Below, one piece after another: positions 34,453-42,753 of a stretch of DNA of 45,762 bases. This stretch comes from Bacteroidota bacterium (GTDB lineage: Bacteria > Bacteroidota > Rhodothermia > Rhodothermales > UBA10348). Both the position numbers and the translations under genes were made by a program. Under the pieces are notes generated by a model. It did no database searches. It had not been told where the DNA came from and worked only from the letters and a program-made list of their open reading frames with translations. Within the stretch, counting starts at the first letter, position 1. Each line of letters begins with the position of its first letter. The stretch lies in the NCBI GenBank assembly GCA_029262775.1, contig JAJCYR010000019.1, positions 1 through 45,762 on the forward strand, read 5' to 3'.

Positions 34453-36807
34453 ATGAACCTGCTGCTCGCTGTTTCCTTTCTTGCCAGTTCCCTGTCTGTG
34501 ATGACCACGGACAGTATTCCTGCCGACAATGTTCGTATGGACCGGTTCGGCAATACGCTGCTCATGACCGAAACCCGGGTGTTCGTGGGTGAACCGGCAG
34601 GTTTTTCCAACACCGGCATGGTGCACGTCATTGCACGCGACGAGCGCGGTGAATGGAATATCACACATACCATCCGTGCGTCCGATGCCGAAGTTGGTGA
34701 TGGATTCGGTATGGAGATGGTTCTCTCCGGTGGTTTTCTTGTGGTATCCGCACCCACGGCGGCCGATGGAGCCGGCGCCGTCTACATATTTCGTGAGCAG
34801 ATGGGCATGTGGAGTGAAGTAGCCGTTATTCCGGGACCAGGCGGCGATCGGGTGGCGGAATTCGGATCCACCATGACCGCCTCTGACGGGCTCCTGTTCA
34901 TAGCGGCTCCCGGAGCGGATGCGCGGACCGGCTCCGTGTACGTCTACCAACTGGAGGCGCCATTTGGGCAGGTTGTCGTTCTGACGCCACAAGACCGGCA
35001 GGAGGGTGATCAGTTTGGATCGGGGCTGGCAGTCAAGGACGGCCGCCTCCTTGTTGGCTCTCCGGGTCACAACCAGAACCGGGGTCGTATTGACATGTAT
35101 GTCATCGCGGACAATTTCCGGCACACGGGAGGCATGCATCGTGACGATGCGCCCGAGGGCGACCGCCTCGGGGTTTCGCTCATGGCTGCTGGCGAGTATG
35201 TGTTCTCGGCCAATCCGCGGGCAACACGCGGCGCCGGACAGGTTCATGCCTTCACCCTGAAAGGAGGTTCGCTCGATCTGGCTGCTACTCTTTCTCCCGA
35301 TGGCGAGGGAGGCAGCCCGCGGTTCTTCGGGGCATCGCTGGCCGTTTCAGGTGCCGAGTTGATTGTAGCGGCCCCCCTGGACGATGGTGCGGGCAGACTG
35401 TACCGGTATGACACCAGGAATCTGAAGCCGCTGGGAGCCATCGAAAACCCCGGCACCGGCCCGAGAAGTCAGTTTGGATCGGCTCTCGCGGCATCGACAA
35501 ACAGACTTGTCGTGGGTATTCCAGGAGACGACTATGGGCTGGGTTCGACAATGATGTTTGCGCGCGAGGGGACCTTGTGGCGCCGCATTGATTCCCAGGC
35601 GCGTCCGGTGCCGACGATGGAGCCGATTGCGGGTGAAATGATTGAGTGCCAGGAAGGCGAAGCCATGGGGCACGCCTGCCAGAACGTCGACCTGGTGTCG
35701 TTCATTCCGCTGGAGGACCTGCACATGAATCGGGGTGTCCGGCTCAATGACGTGTGGGGATGGACCGATCCGGAGACGGGCAGGGAATTCGGGATCATCG
35801 GGCACATGGAGGCCGCCGTGCTTGTGGACCTGACCAATCCGCAGCAGCCCGTCGTACTCGGAGAAATTCCGCGGACAGAAGGCTCGCCCGGTTCCACGTG
35901 GCGCGACATGAAGATCTACAAGGACCATGTGTTCATTGTGGCCGACGGGGCGGAGCAGCACGGCATGCAGGTCTTCGATATGACACGCCTGCGCGACTGG
36001 CCCGGCGAGTATCAATATTATGAGCCGGATGCGCATTACACGGGTATTGCCAGTTCGCACAACATTGTGATCAATGAAGAGACAGGCTACGCCTACACGG
36101 TGGGTAACAGCAGTGGTGGAGAGACGTGCGGCGGCGGTCTGCACATGATCAATATCCGGGATCCAAAGAATCCGATGTTTGTGGGCTGTTTCAACGATCC
36201 GGAGACGGGCCGCAACGGGAGCGGCGCCACGCACGATGCCCAATGCGTCAATTACCAGGGGCCGGACACGGAGCACCATGGCAAGGAAATCTGCATTTCG
36301 TCGAACGGAACGGCCATCTCTGTGTCCGACGTGACCAACAAGGAGAACCCGATTGCCATTTCCCAAGGGCGTTATCCCAACTCGGCGTACGTTCACCAGG
36401 GATGGTTCACAGATGATCAGCGTTTTTTCTACCAGAACGATGAGGCCGATGAAATCTCGGGGGCGGTCGAGAAAACCCGTACCATGGTATGGGACATGAC
36501 CGACCTGGACGAGCCCATCATGGTGGCTGAGTATTACGGGGCTACCAACTCCACGGATCACAACCTGTACGTGAAGGGAGATTTCATGTACCAGACGAAC
36601 AACGCCAGTGGCCTCAGAGTGGTCGACATACGTGACCGCACGTCACCGGTTGAGATAGGCTACTTCGATACCACGCCCAATAACAGGAATGTTGCCGGAT
36701 TCGACGGTACGTGGAGTTCATACCCGTATTTCCAATCCGGCAACATCCTGGTCACAAGCCGACGGGAGGGGCTCTTCGTGCTGCGCGCCCGGCAACAGGA
36801 TTTGTAG
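34453..36807 (+). CDS. Secreted FG-GAP plus choice-of-anchor B (LVIVD) protein, paralog 2
   Basis: 784 residues. A short signal peptide (hydrophobic to about residue 16). FG-GAP-like repeats to about residue 380 (DGFGMEMVLSGGFLVVSAP, DQFGSGLAVKDGRLLVGSPG, SQFGSALAASTNRLVVGIPG). The C-terminal propeller keeps every marked motif of paralog 1: VWGWTDPETGREFGIIGH, TWRDMKIYKDHVFIVAD, EQHGMQV (His503), SSHNIVINE (His536), THDAQC (His594), VHQGWFTDD (His648) and DHNLYV (His703), and the same six Cys. The two paralogs flank the di-heme/FN3 pair, pointing to duplication of one gene around it or insertion of the pair between tandem copies. Confidence 0.88.
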   Translation: MNLLLAVSFLASSLSVMTTDSIPADNVRMDRFGNTLLMTETRVFVGEPAGFSNTGMVHVIARDERGEWNITHTIRASDAEVGDGFGMEMVLSGGFLVVSAPTAADGAGAVYIFREQMGMWSEVAVIPGPGGDRVAEFGSTMTASDGLLFIAAPGADARTGSVYVYQLEAPFGQVVVLTPQDRQEGDQFGSGLAVKDGRLLVGSPGHNQNRGRIDMYVIADNFRHTGGMHRDDAPEGDRLGVSLMAAGEYVFSANPRATRGAGQVHAFTLKGGSLDLAATLSPDGEGGSPRFFGASLAVSGAELIVAAPLDDGAGRLYRYDTRNLKPLGAIENPGTGPRSQFGSALAASTNRLVVGIPGDDYGLGSTMMFAREGTLWRRIDSQARPVPTMEPIAGEMIECQEGEAMGHACQNVDLVSFIPLEDLHMNRGVRLNDVWGWTDPETGREFGIIGHMEAAVLVDLTNPQQPVVLGEIPRTEGSPGSTWRDMKIYKDHVFIVADGAEQHGMQVFDMTRLRDWPGEYQYYEPDAHYTGIASSHNIVINEETGYAYTVGNSSGGETCGGGLHMINIRDPKNPMFVGCFNDPETGRNGSGATHDAQCVNYQGPDTEHHGKEICISSNGTAISVSDVTNKENPIAISQGRYPNSAYVHQGWFTDDQRFFYQNDEADEISGAVEKTRTMVWDMTDLDEPIMVAEYYGATNSTDHNLYVKGDFMYQTNNASGLRVVDIRDRTSPVEIGYFDTTPNNRNVAGFDGTWSSYPYFQSGNILVTSRREGLFVLRARQQDL

Positions 36808-36868
36808 AACGCCGGTTGAAGCTTGTCGGGTTGTGCCCTAATTTGCAGCCAACACGCCATTGAAGCGC

Positions 36869-37654
36869 ATGCAGCCATACGTAGCGTCCAATTACGCGAC
36901 GCAGGAAGCCCCCCTCCACGCCCAGGTCCAGTCCCTCCTGTCCGAAACAGCTGTGAACCCGCCCGATTTCCGGGTGAGCACCATCATTGTGCCGGATTCC
37001 AACTGCCTGTTGGGCGGCGAGGCTGCCGCCAAGGTCTATGCGGCGATCAAGGATGGTGAATTCCAGACCGTGATCGTGATTTCGCCGAGTCCGGAGCACA
37101 TCAAGGACTTTCGTCGCATTGCCATTTGTAGTCTGGACAATTATTCGAGCCCCCTTGGAAGTGTTGAAATCGATGAGCGGGTTCGCGAGGAGCTCTGTGA
37201 CGAAGACGATGACATTTTCATTGATGACACGGGCCATTTTCACCATACCGGGATGGATGTGCAGCTGCCGTTTCTGCAGGCTGTGCTCAGGGATTTTGCT
37301 GTCGTTCCCCTTGTGATGGGTTCCGAATCGCTCGACTTCTGCAAGGAACTCGGCAATGCGGTCGGAGAAATCATGTTCAACCGCTCCACGCTGGTCGTCG
37401 CCTGCGCCGATATTCAGCGGGCGAACGAGGCGGGTATGGAGCGTCTGCGACGCGGGCTGGAGAACCTGGACGTGAATGATCTCACGGTACTCATGAACCA
37501 GGAAAGTGATGTACTCGTACGCGGCAAGGGGGCTGTTCTGACGGCTGTCATGGCAGCCAGGCATCGCCGGGCCAATGCCGTTCGCGTCGACGCCCTTTCC
37601 GGACCGACAGATACAGATCCCGGGTTTGCGGGTGTGTTGATCGGCAGACGCTGA
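36869..37654 (+). CDS. Divergent MEMO-family protein (AmmeMemoRadiSam system B-like)
   Basis: 261 residues from the ATG at 36869; TTG at 36860 is in frame. The overall MEMO fold is visible: AQVQSLL helix, STIIVPDSNCLLGGEAAAKVYAAI (usually PHAGYxYSG), TVIVISPSPEHIKDF (usually GPSHH), VQLPFLQAVL, VVPLVMG, LVVACADI and GKGAVLTAVMAARH. The residues that bind metal in MEMO proteins appear changed: the first His is Asp43, and the C-terminal Cys position is Arg218. His77 may or may not take the second His position. So the family call is good, but a standard metal site is unlikely. No AMMECR1 or radical SAM partner is in view. Confidence 0.75.
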   Translation: MQPYVASNYATQEAPLHAQVQSLLSETAVNPPDFRVSTIIVPDSNCLLGGEAAAKVYAAIKDGEFQTVIVISPSPEHIKDFRRIAICSLDNYSSPLGSVEIDERVREELCDEDDDIFIDDTGHFHHTGMDVQLPFLQAVLRDFAVVPLVMGSESLDFCKELGNAVGEIMFNRSTLVVACADIQRANEAGMERLRRGLENLDVNDLTVLMNQESDVLVRGKGAVLTAVMAARHRRANAVRVDALSGPTDTDPGFAGVLIGRR

Positions 37655-37661
37655 TCACGAC

Positions 37662-38552
37662 ATGGACCGATTCTCATTGATTGGAGCCGGTGCCCTGGGT
37701 TCGCATCTTGCGAGGGCCCTCGTCCGGCAGGGTTTCGAAGTCGATGCCATCCTGTCGGGATCAGTCAGGTCGGCCCGAGCCCTGTGTTCGGAATTGTCCA
37801 TGGGCGCCGCCCTCAACACGATGGATGTCCGCCTGTGTGTATCGGACCTCCTGCTGATCTGTGTACCCGACAGCGCGATCGCCGGTGTTGCCGAAGATCT
37901 GTCCCGGCTGGGGGGCAACTGGACGGGCACGACGGTTATCCACACCGCGGGTGTGCTGGGATCCGACGTGCTTCGGCCACTGGCCGAGAAAGGAGCGCAG
38001 ACAGGCTCCTTCCATCCCATGCAGACCTTTCCTGCTGCTGCCCGGCATGCCGCCCCCGACCTTTTCAAAGGCATCACGATTGGTATTGAGGGGAGCCCGG
38101 CTGCCCGTGAGCGTATGAAACAGCTGTCTACAACGCTTGCCGCGGAGCCCCTCGAAATTGCATTGGAGCATAAGGCCCTCTATCATGCGGCGGCAGTCAT
38201 GGCGAGCAATTTCAGCACAGCCCTCCTTCACACGGCGCAGTCCGTATGGGATGGAGCGGTCGATGGGCGCGTTCCGTTTGCCCGCGCCATACAGCCTCTG
38301 GTGCTGCAATCTATTTCCAATGCCCTTCGTGACGGGCCGGAACAAGCGCTGACCGGCCCGTTCGCCCGGGGCGATGCAGAAACCATCACCCTCCATGTAG
38401 AGGCGCTTCGGGCGTCGATTCCTGATCTGGTTCCCGTCTATTGCGCGCTCGCTGTCGAAGCGGTACATGCCGCCAGGGCGGGTGGCCACTTGACGGGAGA
38501 GCGCGCAGTCGTACTTTTGGATCAGATACATTCGGCTTTGAAAGCCCGCTGA
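37662..38552 (+). CDS. Rossmann-fold DUF2520 oxidoreductase-like protein
   Basis: 296 residues, eight bases after the MEMO gene. The N-terminal NAD(P)-binding motif is LIGAGALGSHLARALVRQGFEV, followed by LLLICVPDSAIAGVAEDL, VIHTAGVLGSDVL and GSFHPMQTFP. The C-terminal all-helical DUF2520 domain contains ALYHAAAVMASNFSTALLHTA, which carries the family's conserved Ala-rich helix. Relatives resemble F420-dependent NADP reductases and pyrroline-carboxylate or ketopantoate reductases, but no substrate is known. Likely co-transcribed with neighbours on both sides. Confidence 0.85.
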   Translation: MDRFSLIGAGALGSHLARALVRQGFEVDAILSGSVRSARALCSELSMGAALNTMDVRLCVSDLLLICVPDSAIAGVAEDLSRLGGNWTGTTVIHTAGVLGSDVLRPLAEKGAQTGSFHPMQTFPAAARHAAPDLFKGITIGIEGSPAARERMKQLSTTLAAEPLEIALEHKALYHAAAVMASNFSTALLHTAQSVWDGAVDGRVPFARAIQPLVLQSISNALRDGPEQALTGPFARGDAETITLHVEALRASIPDLVPVYCALAVEAVHAARAGGHLTGERAVVLLDQIHSALKAR

Positions 38553-38558
38553 ACCGGC

Positions 38559-39026
38559 ATGAATCGCACAGAATCGGCCTCGAAACTGCAACAGATCACC
38601 GAGCGGGTGGAAATCCGGGACGCGTCGTTCCATGCCGTCTGTGCCGTTCTGGTACAGGTGCTCTCACGCGTACTGGCGGCTGAAACCACCGTGTGGGCTA
38701 CGGCCATCTCTTTGGCACACAAACAGAAGTTGGACGAAATGTGTCGAGAGGTGCGTGGGCTCATTGATGTCCTGACGCCCTTCGTGCCTGGAGGCCCCCA
38801 CATGCCCGTGCGGCCCGCGGCGGAAAAGTCCTGGTGGTACTCCCTGTCTGAGGCCACACACGTGGTGGAAGAATCGGCAGAGCAGCTCTCGGCTGTGGTT
38901 GCCCGGCAGGAAAAACGGGCAAACCTGCGTAATATGGCGGCCCGTGTCGTCAGCGTCCTGCGTGACCATTACAACATCCTGATTGCAGAGTCGCAGTTGT
39001 GGCTGGATGATTTCTCCGATAAATAA
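38559..39026 (+). CDS. Small helical protein of unknown function
   Basis: 155 residues, six bases after the DUF2520 gene. It looks almost wholly helical: an N-terminal ASKLQQITERVEIRDASFHAV, a middle helix LAHKQKLDEMCREVRGLIDVL, a Pro/Gly break, then EKSWWYSLSEATHVVEESAEQLSAVVARQEKRANLRNMAARVV split over two helices. No signal peptide or membrane segment. I do not recognise a family. Tight spacing supports it as real. Confidence 0.6.
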   Translation: MNRTESASKLQQITERVEIRDASFHAVCAVLVQVLSRVLAAETTVWATAISLAHKQKLDEMCREVRGLIDVLTPFVPGGPHMPVRPAAEKSWWYSLSEATHVVEESAEQLSAVVARQEKRANLRNMAARVVSVLRDHYNILIAESQLWLDDFSDK

Positions 39027-39074
39027 ATAGGTGACCGTATCCAGGCCCAATTATTCAGAACCAACCCCATCGTC

Positions 39075-39866
39075 ATGCAATCCATTCAGAAACGTGTACT
39101 GACCGGCATCCTGCTGGTCGCATTCTCAGCGTGCGCGGCAGATGAGCAAAAAATCCCTGCCGACAATGCGCCCGCTGCCGAAACTACTCCCGAAAACGCT
39201 CCCGAGGAGTACACCATGACCGACTTCTACGAAATCGAAACCCGTCTGGGCACCATGGTGGTCGGCCTCTACGATCAGACGCCCCAGCACCGCGACAACT
39301 TCAAAAAACTCGTGGACGACGGATTCTACGACGGGACGAGCTTTCACCGCGTCATTGCAGGCTTCATGGCGCAGGGGGGTGACCCTAATTCAAAGGACGA
39401 TGACCCCATGAACGATGGTCAGGGCGGTCCCGGATATACGGTCGAAGCAGAGTTCCGAGAGGGGTTGTTCCACCGCAAAGGAGCCCTGTCTGCCGCCCGC
39501 CAGGGAGATCAGGTCAACCCGGAGCGTCGTTCGAGCGGATCCCAGTTCTACATCGTACACGGAGAACCGATTGCGCCGGCCATGCTGGATCAGCTCGAGT
39601 CGCAGATGAAAGCCCAGAACCCGGACTTCTCCCTGTCGGACGAAACCCGGGAAGTCTATGCCAGTGAAGGCGGGACACCGTTTCTCGACACGCAGTACAC
39701 GGTCTTTGGACAGGTCGTGGAAGGCCTCGACGTACTCGATGCCATTACCGCCTCGCCAACGGCACGCAGCGAGGGAGGGCAGGTACATCCGGCACTTCAA
39801 GACCAACCCGTCGAGCGCATTGAAATGGTCATCAGGCCGCTCCCCGACTACTCTCCAGCTGACTGA
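39075..39866 (+). CDS. Cyclophilin-type peptidyl-prolyl isomerase lipoprotein
   Basis: 263 residues. Lipobox FSAC near residue 19, then a Pro/Ala/Glu linker. The cyclophilin domain starts at about residue 50 with YEIETRLGTMVVGLYDQTPQHRDNF. The catalytic segment is SFHRVIAGFMAQGGDPN, followed by a longer loop than in compact cyclophilins, KGALSAARQGDQVNPERRSSGSQFYIVHG, and FLDTQYTVFGQVVEGLDVLDAI. It helps fold exported proteins by cis-trans isomerisation of prolyl bonds. It ends nine bases before lysS. Confidence 0.92.
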   Translation: MQSIQKRVLTGILLVAFSACAADEQKIPADNAPAAETTPENAPEEYTMTDFYEIETRLGTMVVGLYDQTPQHRDNFKKLVDDGFYDGTSFHRVIAGFMAQGGDPNSKDDDPMNDGQGGPGYTVEAEFREGLFHRKGALSAARQGDQVNPERRSSGSQFYIVHGEPIAPAMLDQLESQMKAQNPDFSLSDETREVYASEGGTPFLDTQYTVFGQVVEGLDVLDAITASPTARSEGGQVHPALQDQPVERIEMVIRPLPDYSPAD

Positions 39867-39875
39867 TATGCCCCT

Positions 39876-41426
39876 ATGGCACGCGAAATGACGGAACAGG
39901 AAGAAGTGCGCCGCGCAGCGCTTAAGAGACTACACGAAGAAGGTGTACAGGCGTACGGCTATGCCTGGGATGTGACCCATCATGCCGAGGACGTGCTCGA
40001 ATCTTTTGACGATGCGACGCATGGCGACGGCGATGGCGACGGTGAGCCCGTGGAACGCATGAAAGTCTCCCTGGCCGGACGCATCATGTCCCGCCGTATC
40101 ATGGGCAAGGCCTCCTTCCTGCACCTGCAGGACGAATCGGGGCAGATTCAGGTCTACGTCCGGCGGGATGATCTGCCGGAGGGCTTCTACAACACGGTCT
40201 TCAAGAAGCTGCTGGATATCGGCGATATCGTGGGTGTTCGCGGATTCGCCTTCCGGACCCGCATGGGTGAGGTGTCCGTGCATGCAGAAGCCCTCGAACT
40301 GCTCGCAAAAGCGCTTCGTCCCTTACCCGTAGAGAAGGAGACGGAAGGCCGCGTGTTCAATGAGGTCACTGACAAGGAATTCCGATACCGCCAGCGCTAT
40401 GTGGACCTGATCGTGCATCCGGACGTCCGCAAGGTGTTCAGGCAGCGAGCCACAATCATTTCCGGTATGCGCCGCTTCCTGGATGACCGCGGATACGTGG
40501 AAGTGGAAACACCGGTGCTGCAGCCCATCTATGGAGGCGCTGCCGCACGCCCGTTCAAGACCCACCACAATGCGCTCGGGATGCCACTTTTCCTTCGAAT
40601 TGCGGACGAGTTGTACCTGAAGCGTCTTATTGTGGGTGGCTTCGACGGGGTCTACGAGATTTCCAAGGACTTCCGCAATGAAGGCCTCTCCCGGTACCAC
40701 AATCCGGAGTTCACCATGATGGAACTCTACGTGGCCTACCGCGACTACGACTGGATGATGTCACTGGTGGAGGAAATGGTGGAGTCGCTTGCTGTACTGC
40801 TGCACGGAAAGCCCGAAGTGACGGTGGGCGAGAGGACCATTTCACTCGCTCGGCCCTGGCGACGGCTGCCGCTTTTTGATGCCATCGCGGAGAAAACGGG
40901 CCATGATCTCCGCGGTCTGGACCGGGACGCCTTGGCCTCGGCAGCCCGGGAGCTTGGACTGGAGGTCGACCTCGCCATGGGAAGCGGGAAAATCATCGAT
41001 GAGGTGTTTGGCGAGTTCGTGGAGCCCCATTTGATCGACCCCGTGTTCATTACCGACTATCCGGTAGAGCTCAGCCCACTTGCCAAGCGGCATCGCACGG
41101 AGGAGGGGCTCGTGGAGCGCTTTGAGGCCATTGTGAATGGTAAGGAGCTCTGCAATGCATTTTCCGAGCTGAACGATCCCGTGGACCAGCGAAGCCGATT
41201 CGAAGACCAGGTGGCTCTCGGGCACCGCGGCGATTCCGAAGCCATGCAGCTGGATGAAGACTATCTGCGTGCATTGGAGTATGGCATGCCGCCTGCTGCC
41301 GGGCTGGGTGTCGGTATTGACAGGCTGACCATGCTCCTGACCGGACAGGACTCCATCCGGGATGTTATTCTCTTCCCGCTCCTCAAGCCTGAAATAGCGG
41401 CGGATCAGACCACGGATGGCCCGTAG
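39876..41426 (+). CDS. lysS: Lysyl-tRNA synthetase, class II
   Basis: 516 residues. Charges tRNA-Lys. The N-terminal OB-fold anticodon-binding domain has [32 protein letters not shown]. Class II motif 1 region is [28 protein letters not shown], motif 2 is [26 protein letters not shown] and motif 3 is [17 protein letters not shown] with [15 protein letters not shown] Gly-Asp repeat (12-bp tandem, 40023-40046) widens the loop just before the OB fold. The end overlaps the MFS gene by 11 bases. Confidence 0.96.
   Translation: MAREMTEQEEVRRAALKRLHEEGVQAYGYAWDVTHHAEDVLESFDDATHGDGDGDGEPVERMKVSLAGRIMSRRIMGKASFLHLQDESGQIQVYVRRDDLPEGFYNTVFKKLLDIGDIVGVRGFAFRTRMGEVSVHAEALELLAKALRPLPVEKETEGRVFNEVTDKEFRYRQRYVDLIVHPDVRKVFRQRATIISGMRRFLDDRGYVEVETPVLQPIYGGAAARPFKTHHNALGMPLFLRIADELYLKRLIVGGFDGVYEISKDFRNEGLSRYHNPEFTMMELYVAYRDYDWMMSLVEEMVESLAVLLHGKPEVTVGERTISLARPWRRLPLFDAIAEKTGHDLRGLDRDALASAARELGLEVDLAMGSGKIIDEVFGEFVEPHLIDPVFITDYPVELSPLAKRHRTEEGLVERFEAIVNGKELCNAFSELNDPVDQRSRFEDQVALGHRGDSEAMQLDEDYLRALEYGMPPAAGLGVGIDRLTMLLTGQDSIRDVILFPLLKPEIAADQTTDGP
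40023..40046. repeat. 12-bp tandem repeat in lysS (Gly-Asp loop)
   Basis: Units ggcgacggcgat (40023-40034) and ggcgacggtgag (40035-40046) encode a Gly-Asp run just before the anticodon-binding domain. The reading frame is maintained. Confidence 0.7.
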
Positions 41427-42696
41427 CGAGACCGGTTACGTCGACCTCATCCGGGGCAATGTTGATTTCCGTCGGTTGTGGTTGGGCAATGTCGTGTCGC
41501 TGTTCGGCGACTGGTTCAACACGATTGCCCTGTACAGCCTGGTCCTATCCTTGTCCGGGTCGGAATTCGCGCTGGGTGCCGTCTTCATCACGAAGATGCT
41601 GCCCATGGCCTTGGCATCGCCCATTGCCGGTCTGATTGTCGACCGTTTGGATCGCCGCAAGGTGATGATTGCAGCGGACCTTCTCCGCGCCACGATCGTG
41701 CTCGGTTTTCTGTTTATTGACGAACCCGGTGAAGTGTACTGGGTGTACCTCATTACGGCAGCACAGGTTATCGTCGCGTCGGTGTTTCAGCCGGCGCAGT
41801 CCTCCTCCATTCCAAACCTGGTATCCCGGAGTGAGTTGGTAACGGCCAACACCATTCTTTCTGCAACCTGGTCCATCCTGCTTACTGTCGGCGCGGCCGT
41901 CGGCGGGGTCGCGGCCGATATGCTGGGTTTGAAGGCCGTGTTTGTGATTGACAGCTTGACCTATCTCGTCTCGGCGTGGTTCATTTACCGGACGCAGATT
42001 CCCCAGCACACGGTGTCCATGGACCTTGGCACCATACCCGGAAAGAGGCCGTCGCTGTTTCGGCTTCTACAGCGTGCAACAGCAGATGTACTCGCTGGGT
42101 GGCAGCGCATGCGGAAGCGCCCGCAGGTGGGTCGTATGGCGCTCGCCAAAGCGACGTGGGGACTTGCTGGAGGAGGGCTTGTCTACATGCTCACGCTCAT
42201 GGGGGAGGAGATCAGTCCTCAGAGGCAGGCAATGGCCATTGGGCTGCTGTTCGCGGCCCGGGGTTTTGGGACGGGTCTGGGTCCGGTCCTTGCCCGGGCT
42301 TGGTTCCGGGACACGACCACATGGCCGGCTCTGATGGGGTTCTGCATGGTGTTCAGCGGCGCGGCATACGGTGTGGTCGGCAGCCTGACATCCACATTCT
42401 GGGTCATTCTGCCCGTTATGCTCGCGCATACAACCAGCGGGGCCAACTGGGTATTGTCCACCGTACTGCTCCAGGAGCGGTCGGAGGATCGCTTCCGGGG
42501 GCGCATTTTCGCCACCGAATGGCTGCTGTTTTTTCTGGTCGATGCGGCATCCATACTCGTTGCGAGTCTCGTTCTGGAATTCAGCGGGTTCAGTCTAAGT
42601 CAGGTCGTGCTCGGATTCGCGTTTTTACAGGTTCTCAGTGGCGTCTGGTGGCTGTATCGGGTGGTACCTGCGGAAAAATCAGACGGCTTTGCCTGA
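41416..42696 (+). CDS. Major facilitator superfamily transporter
   Basis: 426 residues with about twelve hydrophobic segments. It resembles the MFS_3/enterobactin exporter-like group: the N-terminus [30 protein letters not shown] and the loop-2 motif [21 protein letters not shown] are both typical. A positively charged central loop ([31 protein letters not shown]) separates the two halves. Substrate unknown; members export siderophores or drugs. The start overlaps lysS by 11 bases, suggesting co-transcription. Confidence 0.9.
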   Translation: MARSETGYVDLIRGNVDFRRLWLGNVVSLFGDWFNTIALYSLVLSLSGSEFALGAVFITKMLPMALASPIAGLIVDRLDRRKVMIAADLLRATIVLGFLFIDEPGEVYWVYLITAAQVIVASVFQPAQSSSIPNLVSRSELVTANTILSATWSILLTVGAAVGGVAADMLGLKAVFVIDSLTYLVSAWFIYRTQIPQHTVSMDLGTIPGKRPSLFRLLQRATADVLAGWQRMRKRPQVGRMALAKATWGLAGGGLVYMLTLMGEEISPQRQAMAIGLLFAARGFGTGLGPVLARAWFRDTTTWPALMGFCMVFSGAAYGVVGSLTSTFWVILPVMLAHTTSGANWVLSTVLLQERSEDRFRGRIFATEWLLFFLVDAASILVASLVLEFSGFSLSQVVLGFAFLQVLSGVWWLYRVVPAEKSDGFA

Positions 42697-42753
42697 ACGG
42701 AGATTTTTGGCATTGTATTGGCAGTGCACGGGTTACAGTCACCATACAGATTC

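Noticed and set aside
34414-35247. Minus-strand open frame antisense to anchor-B paralog 2
   Set aside because: The plus strand encodes clear FG-GAP repeats; the antisense product is His/Arg-rich and without family features.
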